From JAPLST01 sp964397565 (GTDB taxonomy: Bacteria; Auribacterota; UBA3054; JAPLST01): a DNA stretch of 31,621 nt. The notes below the pieces were generated by a model. The model was not told the DNA's origin. It ran no database searches and saw only the letters and a program-made list of their open reading frames with translations. Of the stretch, positions 17,701-25,409 are shown piece after piece (the first letter of the stretch is position 1; each line of letters begins with the position of its first letter). Location: positions 1 to 31,621 of the forward strand of contig CAYNJC010000045.1 of assembly GCA_964397565.1 (NCBI GenBank). The letters are read 5' to 3'. The position numbers and the translations under genes were made by a program.

Positions 17701-20700
17701 CGGCCAGTTGCGGCTGAATCCCGGCGACCAACTGGTGGCACGCGCGCTGGTTGCGCCCGGGTCGATCATCGAGACCTGGCTGGCCGGCGCGCTGACGCCG
17801 CAGGCGAATGTGCGCGGCGCCTTGTGTGGCGCTTCCAGCTTGTACGGCTTGAACGCGCTCTTCCAGGCCGACCTGAACAGCTTGATCAGCAATCCTGTGC
17901 AATATGCCGACTGGGACCTTGGCCGCAACAGCGGCGTGGCCTTTGCCGGCCAAAGCTGTGACAGCAAATACGTGCAGTATGGCCCGAGCCTCGCCAGTCT
18001 CGCCTCGAATGACCTGCTGGCGGTCGCGTTTGAAAACGGCCGCATCACCTGGTTCCGCAATAATGTGCAGCAGGGCAGTCCGGTGGTGCAGAACACGCCC
18101 AGCCCGCCGTTGTTCCCGCTCTTGAACGTCTACAGCAGCGGCGGCGCGCAAGCCGTGCGCATCAGCCGTGTGCGCATGCGCAAATACAGTGCAACACCAC
18201 CCGCCATCACTATCGGTGCGGAACAGCCCGCGCTCACCATCGACTGGCCCATCGGCGTCGAGTTGCGCGATGACCATCAGCAAGGGCCCGGCGCGGGCTA
18301 CCTGCATGTCGCGGAAGGCAATCGCTATCTGCCGGATCTCTATGCCTATGGCTCGTCCAATTCCCAACTGTTCGGCGTCAATGCCGGTACCCTCGAAGTC
18401 TGGTGGTGCAGTTGGATGCTGACCAATCGCTATGCCGCGGGCGTCCAGATTCCCTCGTTTGTGCGGCGCTACAATAATATCTGGCCAAGCATGAACACCA
18501 ACAATGCCTTGGCGTACGCCAATGCGGGCGGCAGCGTCAACTGCGGCACAGATCCGACGCTGGTGCCGACGAACCAGCTCACGCTCGAGGCGTGGGTCTG
18601 GCCGCGCGCGAAGAGCACGCTGAACAGCATCATCGCCAAACGCACGGCCGACACCAGCGCCAGCGATGGCTTTGCCCTCTACATCAACTCGCGCGACACG
18701 AGTGACGGGCGCATCGTCTTTGAAACAAAAAATCAATTGTTTAGCACGCCTGCTGGCACAATCACCATCGGCACTTGGCAGCATATTGCCGTGACGGTCG
18801 CCGGCACCAATGCGACTATCTACCTGAATGGCATTGCCGCGCAGGCCAGCGGCGGCGTCAACTTGACGCGTGACAATACGGCACCGTTGCTCCTGGGTGG
18901 CTGTGGCGGCGCCGACGGCACCTTGCTCGGGTTCCTTGATGACGTGCGGGTGTGGGCGACCGTGCGCACGCCCGCGCAAATCGCGCAGGCCGTGCAACAA
19001 GAATTGCCCAATCCGCAGGACCAGAGCGGCTTGCTGGCCTACTATCCCTGCAATGAAGGCAGCGGCACCGTCGCCGCCGATGTGTCCGGCTACGGCCACG
19101 CCGGCACGCTCTACGCCGTCGGCTGGACCAACACGGCCGCGCCGATCAGCAGCAGCAGCGGCAATCTCGGCCAGATTGTCGTGGCCAGTTCGTTCGGCGG
19201 CCGGCCCTTTGACGGCGGGTGGCAGAACGCGTACATCTATTCGCAGAACAGCACCAACCAACCGGGCTACAACCCTAATGAAGAACATGCCTTGATGTAC
19301 AGCGGGCTGCCCTTCGCGCTGCGCAACGACCTCAATCGCCAAGACGCCACGTCGCCCTACACGTCACAGCCGTTCGTGTTGATGCCCTACCAGCCGCCCA
19401 ACAGCACGCGCTGGCACGTGCAAGTGTATCAGGTCATCGCCACCAATGCGCACTATGCCTTTGTCTATCCAACCAACTATGCCGCGCGGCTGCTCTCGCC
19501 GCCCGACCCGCTGGCATCGTGGCCCGGCAACCAGCAGACCGTCATTTTCAGCGGCCCGGCCTGGCGCGACCGCAACAACCATCTCTGGGCCGCCGCTGCC
19601 GGCAACGCCGGGCCGAATGCCCAGGCCAGCATTGTGCTGCAGTGGTTCTATCCGTACATGGACGGCAGTTGGTACATTCCATCCTGGTATGCCAGTTCGC
19701 TGTCCAACAACGTGATTCCGCTGCTGGATCGTTTCGCCGGCACGCCCGGCAAGCCGATCAACACGTTCTACACTATCAGTTGGGAGCAGAACTATCTGCA
19801 GTTGCAGGTGTACGACACGCTCTACAAGCCGCGCAACGGCCTGCCCGACATGAGCCTGCAAACCAGCGCGGACATCGTTTTTCAGCAAGCCATGGTCAAC
19901 ACCGCCTTCGGCACCGGGCCGGTCGTACGCTTGGTCGATCCCACGCGCGTGCGCAGCGTCGCGCTGCCGGCCAATTACGCCTTGCCGGCCAATCTGGTCA
20001 AGGAAACTTCCTTCGTGCAAGGCCACTATTATTTCAATGATCTGCCGCCCCAGCTCAATCAGCGCTTGTGGTACGATGCCACCCAGAAGAAACTGCTGTT
20101 TGACGGCCAGTATGTGCCGCTCACCTCGAGCCAGAGCGGCTTGCCCGGCTATCTGCTGTTCAATGTCATTTCCCCGCGCGAAAAAACCACGATCACGAAT
20201 GTCTTCGCCGGCTACGGCGATGCGACGCTGCTCAACGCGGCCGTCGCGCTCTGCAATCTGTGCTCGAATGTCATTGAAGTGACCAACGACGCCATCCCCT
20301 TCGACACGCTGGCGCTCAGCGCCGGTACGGCCAAAGGCACCGGGTACGTGACGCTGGCCTTCAATAACAGCACCAACAGCATGATGCAGCCGCCGTCGGA
20401 TCAGATTCAATTGCAGGTCATCAATGTCGTGCTGCCGGCCTTCGACGGCGAGCTTGAGCAGGTCGGCCTGCAAAGCAATCCCTATGCGGAACAGGCCAAC
20501 GTGCGCCACAGCAGCGACTTCAATGGCGATCCCAGCCAATTCGCCTTTGACTGGCGCTTCATCCTGCCCGACAACAATGGGCTGATCCCCGCCAACCAAA
20601 CCAACGTCGAGCAATGGAGCAAATATCCCTACGTGTCGCCGTCGACCGGGCAGGGTGCCGTGGATATCACTATTGCGGGCGACAACCTGTTCGCGCTCGA

Positions 20701-20764
20701 CAGCCATTACTTTGTCGCGCGCTACCGCCGCATACAGCCCGGCTATCCCGGCGGCACCAACTGA
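14720..20764 (+). CDS. Giant multidomain surface protein, N-terminal part (CHB_HEX_C-like / DUF2341 / LamG), ended by in-frame TGA
   Basis: 2014 residues from ATG 14720, chosen over the open frame reaching 14618 because GAGGTGA (14711-14717) precedes it and a signal peptide follows (MNVRCTLLAWMACGLLSAG). Domains: three chitobiase-C-like modules (about 253-325, 327-413, 421-494) with YYTLDGSTPTSAS, YYTSDGSDPTTAS and IHYEKGLSPPSPT; a DUF2341-like domain (about 885-965, YQVRVVLSNTFAYAHCN and LRFYDAGGEELDYWIE, ending YFEYGN) with a concanavalin-like jelly roll after it (about 970-1157); and a LamG domain (about 1267-1430, LTLEAWVWPR to FLDDVRVWATVRTPAQI). The remaining 580 residues are beta-rich with no recognised family. 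The reading frame continues past the TGA at 20762-20764 without any other stop to 24265, so this is almost certainly the first two thirds of one gene. Exported; probably glycan or matrix binding. Confidence 0.8.
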   Translation: MNVRCTLLAWMACGLLSAGPNQQVGPGPDPSGWPGTPQTKLGWNFLDPHNPVNANLLPGWTTMPSGTPPAWGFQQNLTYAGQPAQWYNTLPVPQSSDPNMPFVDTYIWFSFVYDYNINWTGAGSVFHRPHAIFSSIVGLHPDGSEANVGLVQSYTELYFDVNGRLINQQTQLTNVRYACFTQGLLVSNDSISAIGFNLGTDFFTQNGQTYYQGDIWQPYLQLLSTRQRLPLTTLRAQVTYSNQQQWVQTSGGVFTGVTTIAVSCSNFAASFYYTLDGSTPTSASPRPIVREGYNEIILTNSCTLRVMASLGSYAPSYASAVFSLTVPPPTFSPGYGTFFNPSYVNISCRDDQNNLFNPVALYYTSDGSDPTTASTPITNGQNVLVSVSGNPLKALATRTSWLSSSGRSEEYMLMVSNIVMNPSGGFFPGPTNILVSCATLGADIHYEKGLSPPSPTLASPVAINGSISISGSTVVRAKGMKNGWLDGPETVGYFIAGATYTYLGTLVPPAAGGRADAAHPPQLFSQGGGGGYITNMVINGGSTNYVVAWSNFVTRGVYLSYTNVVVSVNPGELEIDWWDGATGTVKSLYIIQAGPSPGTRAKKLYWNQPPSRGPLVDVTAVPQLTFFYNEDILAPTNTVSPETVWVASSGAKQHLYARAGMGYLVLLYEGAVTNGPLYGVDVVQVMPNTGWHENNVPVGAQLLPVVIVSNPAAPYVSAGNDSTPTLIYQHGVQGKMNGTVFAINQNTLMPLMEVFFQEIGGHGFNVNWPYEMDRYCAYWPEENDRHKPAHLYVRGDREDDIGPPFNIPAALNPELMTAERFADAADHGFLSTNAFMSSGPGRSLLKFSTDNGNGQPGSEWVGFETIKSIERATLLWQYRRLLRLQPPTPVANYQVRVVLSNTFAYAHCNPGGSDLRFYDAGGEELDYWIEQWNNAGVSIIWIEASDAQTATIYFEYGNTNTYPLSSAWDTFDLYDDFTEGLDQWNLLGAPLAQNGQLRLNPGDQLVARALVAPGSIIETWLAGALTPQANVRGALCGASSLYGLNALFQADLNSLISNPVQYADWDLGRNSGVAFAGQSCDSKYVQYGPSLASLASNDLLAVAFENGRITWFRNNVQQGSPVVQNTPSPPLFPLLNVYSSGGAQAVRISRVRMRKYSATPPAITIGAEQPALTIDWPIGVELRDDHQQGPGAGYLHVAEGNRYLPDLYAYGSSNSQLFGVNAGTLEVWWCSWMLTNRYAAGVQIPSFVRRYNNIWPSMNTNNALAYANAGGSVNCGTDPTLVPTNQLTLEAWVWPRAKSTLNSIIAKRTADTSASDGFALYINSRDTSDGRIVFETKNQLFSTPAGTITIGTWQHIAVTVAGTNATIYLNGIAAQASGGVNLTRDNTAPLLLGGCGGADGTLLGFLDDVRVWATVRTPAQIAQAVQQELPNPQDQSGLLAYYPCNEGSGTVAADVSGYGHAGTLYAVGWTNTAAPISSSSGNLGQIVVASSFGGRPFDGGWQNAYIYSQNSTNQPGYNPNEEHALMYSGLPFALRNDLNRQDATSPYTSQPFVLMPYQPPNSTRWHVQVYQVIATNAHYAFVYPTNYAARLLSPPDPLASWPGNQQTVIFSGPAWRDRNNHLWAAAAGNAGPNAQASIVLQWFYPYMDGSWYIPSWYASSLSNNVIPLLDRFAGTPGKPINTFYTISWEQNYLQLQVYDTLYKPRNGLPDMSLQTSADIVFQQAMVNTAFGTGPVVRLVDPTRVRSVALPANYALPANLVKETSFVQGHYYFNDLPPQLNQRLWYDATQKKLLFDGQYVPLTSSQSGLPGYLLFNVISPREKTTITNVFAGYGDATLLNAAVALCNLCSNVIEVTNDAIPFDTLALSAGTAKGTGYVTLAFNNSTNSMMQPPSDQIQLQVINVVLPAFDGELEQVGLQSNPYAEQANVRHSSDFNGDPSQFAFDWRFILPDNNGLIPANQTNVEQWSKYPYVSPSTGQGAVDITIAGDNLFALDSHYFVARYRRIQPGYPGGTN
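20762..20764 (+). other. In-frame TGA splitting the giant gene
   Basis: The codons read GTN-TGA-NNWTPPAYIEGW with the same frame open for 2014 codons before and 1166 after. A one-base change from TGG (Trp) would give NWNNWTPP. TGA ends the genes at 14687, 24777 and 25409 directly after PEP-CTERM tails, so it is a normal stop here. The cause may be a recent nonsense mutation, a sequencing error or stop-codon readthrough; the sequence alone does not decide. Confidence 0.85.
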
Positions 20765-20800
20765 AACAACTGGACGCCGCCCGCCTACATCGAGGGCTGG

Positions 20801-23800
20801 GTGCAACGCGTGCTCGATGCGATCACGCCCTTCGAACAGCGCTATTACGACTACTACAATCGCCAGATCAACACGCTGATCAGCATGATTGCGCAGATTG
20901 GCACGCGCTACGAAGGCAACGTCCCGCTTGACCCGCAATCGATTGATCAATGGGGCCTGCTCGAAATCTACACGACGCTGCTCAAGACGGCCATGAACAT
21001 GAGTATCACCGGCAACCCGCCGCACCACGACAACAATGCCAATCAGATGATCATGCTGGCCGCCGGCCGCATCGCCGATCTGTATATGCTGCTGGGCAAC
21101 GAAGCCTATGCCGACGCGCAAGACCCGACGATTGCAATCAGCACCGAAGACGAGGTGTATGGGTACGCCGCGCCGTCGCTCTTCTGCTTCATGAATCAGA
21201 CCGCGTCGCTGCTCGATGAAACGCTCGCGCTGCTGCGCGGCCGCGGCCAAGGCAGCCCCGTCCGCCAGGAAATCCCGCCGGTCGAGCCGCCCGTCTGGAC
21301 CACCCCGTATTACAATCGCCTGCCGTGGAATTTCACCAAGGACATCACCGGCGGCGAAGTCGCCTATGCGCTCAATTATGATATCCTTGATGAAAACGGC
21401 AATGCCGACGGCATCATCAATGAAAAGGATGCGGCCATCTTGTATCCCCAAGGCCACGGCGATGCCTGGGGCCACTATCTCTCGGCCATCACGCTCTATT
21501 ACAACTTGGTCAATAATCCGTTCTTCGACTGGATTCCCGGCACCTATGCCGAGAACGTCGGCAGCGTGCCGGTCAGCGTTGATTATCGTCACGAGCAACG
21601 CTTCTGTGAAATCGCCGCCGCCAAGGCGCGTACCGGTGCCGACATCGTGCGCAACACCTATCGCCACGCCTATGACGATAATCCGCAAAGCCAGTGGCAG
21701 GGCTATCACGACAGCGACACCAATCGCGCCTGGGGCGTCGGTGAATGGGGCGTGCGCGCCGGCATGGGCGCGTATTTCGACTGGGTCGTCGGCACGGCCG
21801 TTCTGCCGGCCTACTCGCCCGACACCGGCATTCAACGCATTGACCGCACCAACGTGGCCGAGCTGGCGCTGATCGCCAACGCCCTGGCGGAGGTCCAGAC
21901 CACGGTCGATCAGGCCGATCGCGGCCTCAACCCGCTCGGGCTGGCCGGCAACGTCGTGCCGTTCGACATTGATCCGTCGTTGCTGTACAACCCGGATTGG
22001 GTGCCGAACACGACCCTGTCGCACTTTGAGCAGATCTACACGCGGGCCGTGGGTGCCCTGCAAAACGCCGGCAAGGTTTTTGACTACGCCCAGAATACCT
22101 CGCAGGCCCTGCGCAAACAGGCCGATACACAAAACTCATTCCAGCGCACCGTGCGCGACCAGGAACGCGACTTCAACAGTCGCCTGAACGAGCTGTACGG
22201 CTTGCCGTATCCGGACGACATCGGCCCGGCCGGCACCTACCCGTCGGGCTACAGCGGGCCAGACCTGTATCATTGGATGTACCTTGATAACACCTATCTC
22301 GCGCGCCAGCCGCAGCAGACTTATGATGTCACCCTCACCGGCATAGTCTACAACGTCAATACCAAAGGCGAGCGCTCGTCCACCAGTATCGTGCTCACCT
22401 ACCATGTCGATGCCGACAGCCGCATGGCGGTGAAGCCCAGCACGTGGACCAGCCCGCGCACGGCCATGGGTGAATTGCAGCAGGCGTATAGCGCCTATCT
22501 GCAGGTCTTTGGCTCATTGCAGTCCAAACTGAGTGACTACAACGGCAAGATAGCCGAAGTCGAAGAAACCAGCGAGATGATTCACAACAAGTACAATCTG
22601 CAGCGGAACCACCTCAAAGTGCTGAACAAGCAGTACTCCGAAGTGGCCACGATGAACTCGCTGATCCTGGTGGCCAAGGCGATTTCGTTCACCTTTGAGT
22701 CCATCGTGCTGGCCAGCAAGGGTGGCGAAGAAGCGGTCAACAAAGGCACGCCGCTGGTATTTGTCGCCGGCTTGGCGGCCGGCGTCGATCCGAGCTTCCT
22801 GCCGCGCCTCGCCGCCACCTCGATTCACTGGGCCTTGCGCGTTGCCTATGCCGTCTCGACCGGGATCAAGGAACTGCTCGTCACCGCCCAAGAGTTCGCC
22901 AAGGAGCTGATCGAGATCAATGTGGCCGTTGACGAGTACGACACCGAAAGCCAAGTCGCGATGCTCGAGGACGTCAATGAGTTGCAGAGCAAGATTCGCG
23001 AGTTGGGCACCTTGATGCTCGACCTGCACACGCTCGAACAGTCGCTCAATCAATCCTACGGCGCCTTTACCGAAAAAGTGCAGCAAGGCAACCAACTGCA
23101 GAGCGACCGCGCGCGCTTCCGCCAGGAAACCGCCGCCGACGTGCAGGCCTATCGCTACAAAGACATGGCCTTCCGCATCTTCCGCAATGACGCCTTGCAG
23201 AAGTATCGCGCCCAGTTCGAGGTCGCCGCGCGCTATGCCTATCTGGCGGTCAAGGCCTATGATTACGAAACCGCGCTGCGACCCGGCGATGCGCGCGGCC
23301 CCGGGAGCGCCTATGTCGACAACATTGTGCGCTCGATGGCGATCGGCATTCTCGACAGCAGTGGCAATCCGCAGCCCGGCCCGCTCAGCGGCGACGGCGG
23401 CCTGGCCGACACGCTGGCGCGCATCAAACTGAACTGGGACACCGTCCTGAAAGGCCAGCTCGGCTTCAACAATCCGCAGCAGGAGACCAGCCGCTTCTCG
23501 CTGCGCACCGAGCTGTTCCGCTGCCTGCCCGAAACCCGCCGCGGCCCGCGCCTCAACACGCTCTCGCTCACCGGCCTGCACTGGCGCACCGTGCTGAGCA
23601 ATTGCGTCGTGGCCAATATCCTCGACCTGCCCGAATTCCAGCGCTATTGCATCCCGTTTGATCCTACTATCGCGCCCGAGCCCGGTATTGTCATCGAGTT
23701 CGGCAGCACTATTCAGCAAGGGCGCAATTTCTTCGGCCTCGACCTGGCCGGCGGCGACAACGCCTACGATTCGTCACACTTCGCCACCAAGATCCGCACG

Positions 23801-24265
23801 GTCGGCATCTGGTTCAGCAATTATGACTTGGCCGAACTGGCCAATAATCCGCGCGTGTACTTGGTCCCGGCCGGCAACGATGTCCTGCGCGCGCCCGGCG
23901 GCAACAGCACCTACCTGCGCGAATTTACCATCCTCGACCAGGCCCTGCCCGTGCCATTGCCGATTCTGCCCACCGATCTGTCGCGCGATGACTGGATTCC
24001 GCTCTTCGACACCTTCTCCGAGCAGTACGCCGCCATCCGCCGCTTCGCCGCCCTGCGCGCCTACAATGACGCCGGCGATTTCACGCCCGATGACGCCACC
24101 TACTCGACGCGCCTGATCGGCCGCTCGGTCTGGAACTCGCGCTGGCTCTTGATTATTCCCGGCAGCACGCTGCATGCCGACAAACATCGTGGCATCCAGA
24201 ATTTCCTGGATTCCGTCACCGACATCAAAATCTTCTTCGAGACCTACTCGTACTCCGGCAACTAG
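20801..24265 (+). CDS. Giant surface protein, C-terminal part (helical, coiled-coil, Tc-toxin-A-like layout)
   Basis: The conserved frame begins at 20765, right after the TGA. GTG 20801 is the first usable start and has GAGGG 4 nt upstream, but those bases also encode EGW, so the match may be chance. From 20801 the product is 1154 residues without a signal peptide, so alone it would stay in the cytoplasm. Seen in order: a helical region (GLLEIYTTLLKTAMNMS, DLYMLLGNEAYADAQDP); a dockerin/EF-hand-like loop (DENGNADGIINEKDA, about 21384-21430); ILYPQGHGDAWGHYLSA; heptad-rich coiled coil from about 22464, broken by hydrophobic segments (22658-22724, 22745-22860); a second coiled coil (22880-23145); YRAQFEVAARYAYLAVKAYD; and a beta-rich end (23680-24262) closing WLLIIPGSTL...DIKIFFETYSYSGN. 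This order recalls Tc-toxin A subunits (pore-forming stalk, then TcB-binding domain), but homology is not proven. Most likely the second part of the 14720 gene. Confidence 0.75.
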   Translation: MQRVLDAITPFEQRYYDYYNRQINTLISMIAQIGTRYEGNVPLDPQSIDQWGLLEIYTTLLKTAMNMSITGNPPHHDNNANQMIMLAAGRIADLYMLLGNEAYADAQDPTIAISTEDEVYGYAAPSLFCFMNQTASLLDETLALLRGRGQGSPVRQEIPPVEPPVWTTPYYNRLPWNFTKDITGGEVAYALNYDILDENGNADGIINEKDAAILYPQGHGDAWGHYLSAITLYYNLVNNPFFDWIPGTYAENVGSVPVSVDYRHEQRFCEIAAAKARTGADIVRNTYRHAYDDNPQSQWQGYHDSDTNRAWGVGEWGVRAGMGAYFDWVVGTAVLPAYSPDTGIQRIDRTNVAELALIANALAEVQTTVDQADRGLNPLGLAGNVVPFDIDPSLLYNPDWVPNTTLSHFEQIYTRAVGALQNAGKVFDYAQNTSQALRKQADTQNSFQRTVRDQERDFNSRLNELYGLPYPDDIGPAGTYPSGYSGPDLYHWMYLDNTYLARQPQQTYDVTLTGIVYNVNTKGERSSTSIVLTYHVDADSRMAVKPSTWTSPRTAMGELQQAYSAYLQVFGSLQSKLSDYNGKIAEVEETSEMIHNKYNLQRNHLKVLNKQYSEVATMNSLILVAKAISFTFESIVLASKGGEEAVNKGTPLVFVAGLAAGVDPSFLPRLAATSIHWALRVAYAVSTGIKELLVTAQEFAKELIEINVAVDEYDTESQVAMLEDVNELQSKIRELGTLMLDLHTLEQSLNQSYGAFTEKVQQGNQLQSDRARFRQETAADVQAYRYKDMAFRIFRNDALQKYRAQFEVAARYAYLAVKAYDYETALRPGDARGPGSAYVDNIVRSMAIGILDSSGNPQPGPLSGDGGLADTLARIKLNWDTVLKGQLGFNNPQQETSRFSLRTELFRCLPETRRGPRLNTLSLTGLHWRTVLSNCVVANILDLPEFQRYCIPFDPTIAPEPGIVIEFGSTIQQGRNFFGLDLAGGDNAYDSSHFATKIRTVGIWFSNYDLAELANNPRVYLVPAGNDVLRAPGGNSTYLREFTILDQALPVPLPILPTDLSRDDWIPLFDTFSEQYAAIRRFAALRAYNDAGDFTPDDATYSTRLIGRSVWNSRWLLIIPGSTLHADKHRGIQNFLDSVTDIKIFFETYSYSGN

Positions 24266-24300
24266 CCGGCGCGCGACCTGTCTCGCAGCCCGGAGCAGTT

Positions 24301-24777
24301 ATGAACCTGACCTCGCGCCTTCTTGGCTTGCTCGTCCTCGGCAGCTGGTGCGCCGGCGCGCTCGCGCGCCTGCCCGAGCCGAATGTCATTGTCTACGGCC
24401 GCGCCACCGACATGGATGGCCTGACGTTGACCGACCACCATGTGGTCGTCGTCGGCCGCATTCACGGCCGTGAATGCGCGCGCAGCGTGATCAATGCCGC
24501 GCTGGCGTCAAACGTCAATTATGCCCTGCGCATTCCGCTGGATGACGGCTGGGCCGAGCGCTATGCCGACTATGCCGCGCGGCCCGGCGACGCGCTCGAA
24601 CTGGCGTTTTTCTGCAACGAGGTCGAGTGCCCGTCTGACGGCACCGCGCCGGTCATTGCCACGCGCGCCACACTGCAGCGCGCGGATGTCTCTTTGCTGC
24701 CGGAACCGGCGGGCGTGTTCGCCGCCGCGCTGCTGCTCGCCGCCCTGCGTCGCCGGCCATGTGGAGCACCTGCATGA
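24301..24777 (+). CDS. Small secreted PEP-CTERM protein
   Basis: 158 residues. GGAG (24292-24295) lies 5 nt before the ATG, 35 nt after the giant gene. Signal peptide about 1-22 (MNLTSRLLGLLVLGSWCAGA, LA). The mature part starts RLPEPNVIVYGRATDMDG and is a single small beta-rich domain of about 105 residues with two Cys (NEVECP and GRECARS). The tail LLPEPAGVFAAALLLAALRR followed by R and PCGAPA (about 131-158) is a PEP-CTERM-like sorting signal. Stop TGA at 24775-24777 overlaps the next start as ATGA. Function is unknown; being directly coupled to the giant gene, it may be a small partner exported through the same route. Confidence 0.85.
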   Translation: MNLTSRLLGLLVLGSWCAGALARLPEPNVIVYGRATDMDGLTLTDHHVVVVGRIHGRECARSVINAALASNVNYALRIPLDDGWAERYADYAARPGDALELAFFCNEVECPSDGTAPVIATRATLQRADVSLLPEPAGVFAAALLLAALRRRPCGAPA

Positions 24778-25409
24778 CGCCGCACGCCGGCATTATTATC
24801 TACGGCAGCATGGTGGCGCTGACGGCCTGCGCCTATGATGAATTCTTTTCTTCAAACGCAAACTGGTTTGGCGGGAGCCCCGATATGTTTACCAGCTTGT
24901 ACTACACCAACAGCGCGCCGGAGCGCACCCTCGACCTGTTCAGCTCCGACGGCGCCATGCGCGAGACCAATCTGACGCACTCCAGCCCCTATGCCTGGCG
25001 GATCGGCTTCGGCACCCATTATTTCCGCTATGCCACCCCCTTTATCGTGACCAATTTCAGCGTCTATCTGGCGCGCACCGGCACCGATCAGCCCGATCTG
25101 CAAATCCGCTACAGCAACAACGGCGGCGCCACCTACACCTATCTATACACCGGCACGACATTGCTCGGCGGCGTGCCGCAGGCGACCTACACGCAATATG
25201 TCGCGCCGGCGGTCAGCATTATTGCCCAGCCCGGGCAATTAAATTACATTGAACTGCGCAAGTTTTTTGAATGGGATATGCTGGTGGACGATATCAACGT
25301 GAACGGTATCATTCCCGAGCCACGCAGCGCGGCGTTGGCCGCGCTGCTCGGTTGTATCGCGCAGGCGCGGCGATCGCGCGCCGCTTATTCTCACCGAGGT
25401 CAGCCATGA
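24774..25409 (+). CDS. Secreted PEP-CTERM jelly-roll-like protein
   Basis: 211 residues from ATG 24774, in a 4-nt ATGA overlap with the preceding stop and with GGAG (24763-24766) 7 nt upstream; an ATG five codons earlier lacks such a site. A short hydrophobic leader (GIIIYGSMVALTACAYD) suggests export, possibly as a lipoprotein-like Cys, but the lipobox is poor. The mature part (EFFSSNANWFGGSPD, MRETNLTHSSPYAWRIGFGT, FIVTNFSVYLARTG, LVDDINVNG) has the layout of a small carbohydrate-binding or choice-of-anchor jelly roll ending in a PEP-CTERM tail IIPEPRSAALAALLGCIAQ plus ARRSR. The tail's hydrophobic stretch is short and the C-terminal extension longer than usual, which lowers confidence in sorting. 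Stop TGA (25407-25409) overlaps the next ATG. Confidence 0.82.
   Translation: MTPHAGIIIYGSMVALTACAYDEFFSSNANWFGGSPDMFTSLYYTNSAPERTLDLFSSDGAMRETNLTHSSPYAWRIGFGTHYFRYATPFIVTNFSVYLARTGTDQPDLQIRYSNNGGATYTYLYTGTTLLGGVPQATYTQYVAPAVSIIAQPGQLNYIELRKFFEWDMLVDDINVNGIIPEPRSAALAALLGCIAQARRSRAAYSHRGQP

Noticed and set aside
15689..19342. 1217-codon open frame on the minus strand
   Set aside because: It is antisense to the giant gene, whose frame shows a signal peptide and DUF2341, LamG and chitobiase-like domains. The antisense product is a low-complexity Ala/Arg/Gly/His/Ile mix typical of shadow frames in GC-rich coding DNA.
20762..20764. Selenocysteine or a recoded genetic code at the TGA
   Set aside because: The surrounding residues are Asn/Trp-rich rather than a redox motif, and no clear SECIS-like hairpin was found by eye just downstream. 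TGA ends genes at 14687, 24777 and 25409 right after PEP-CTERM tails.
19364..22132. 922-codon open frame on the minus strand
   Set aside because: Antisense across the TGA junction of the giant gene. No recognisable domain, no signal peptide, composition of a shadow. Its continuity over the TGA says nothing about the sense frame.
25271..25405. Upstream start of the beta-helix/Ig gene
   Set aside because: The 45 extra residues (Arg-rich) are a shadow of the preceding PEP-CTERM gene; ATG 25406 has a Shine-Dalgarno sequence, an ATGA overlap and a signal peptide.
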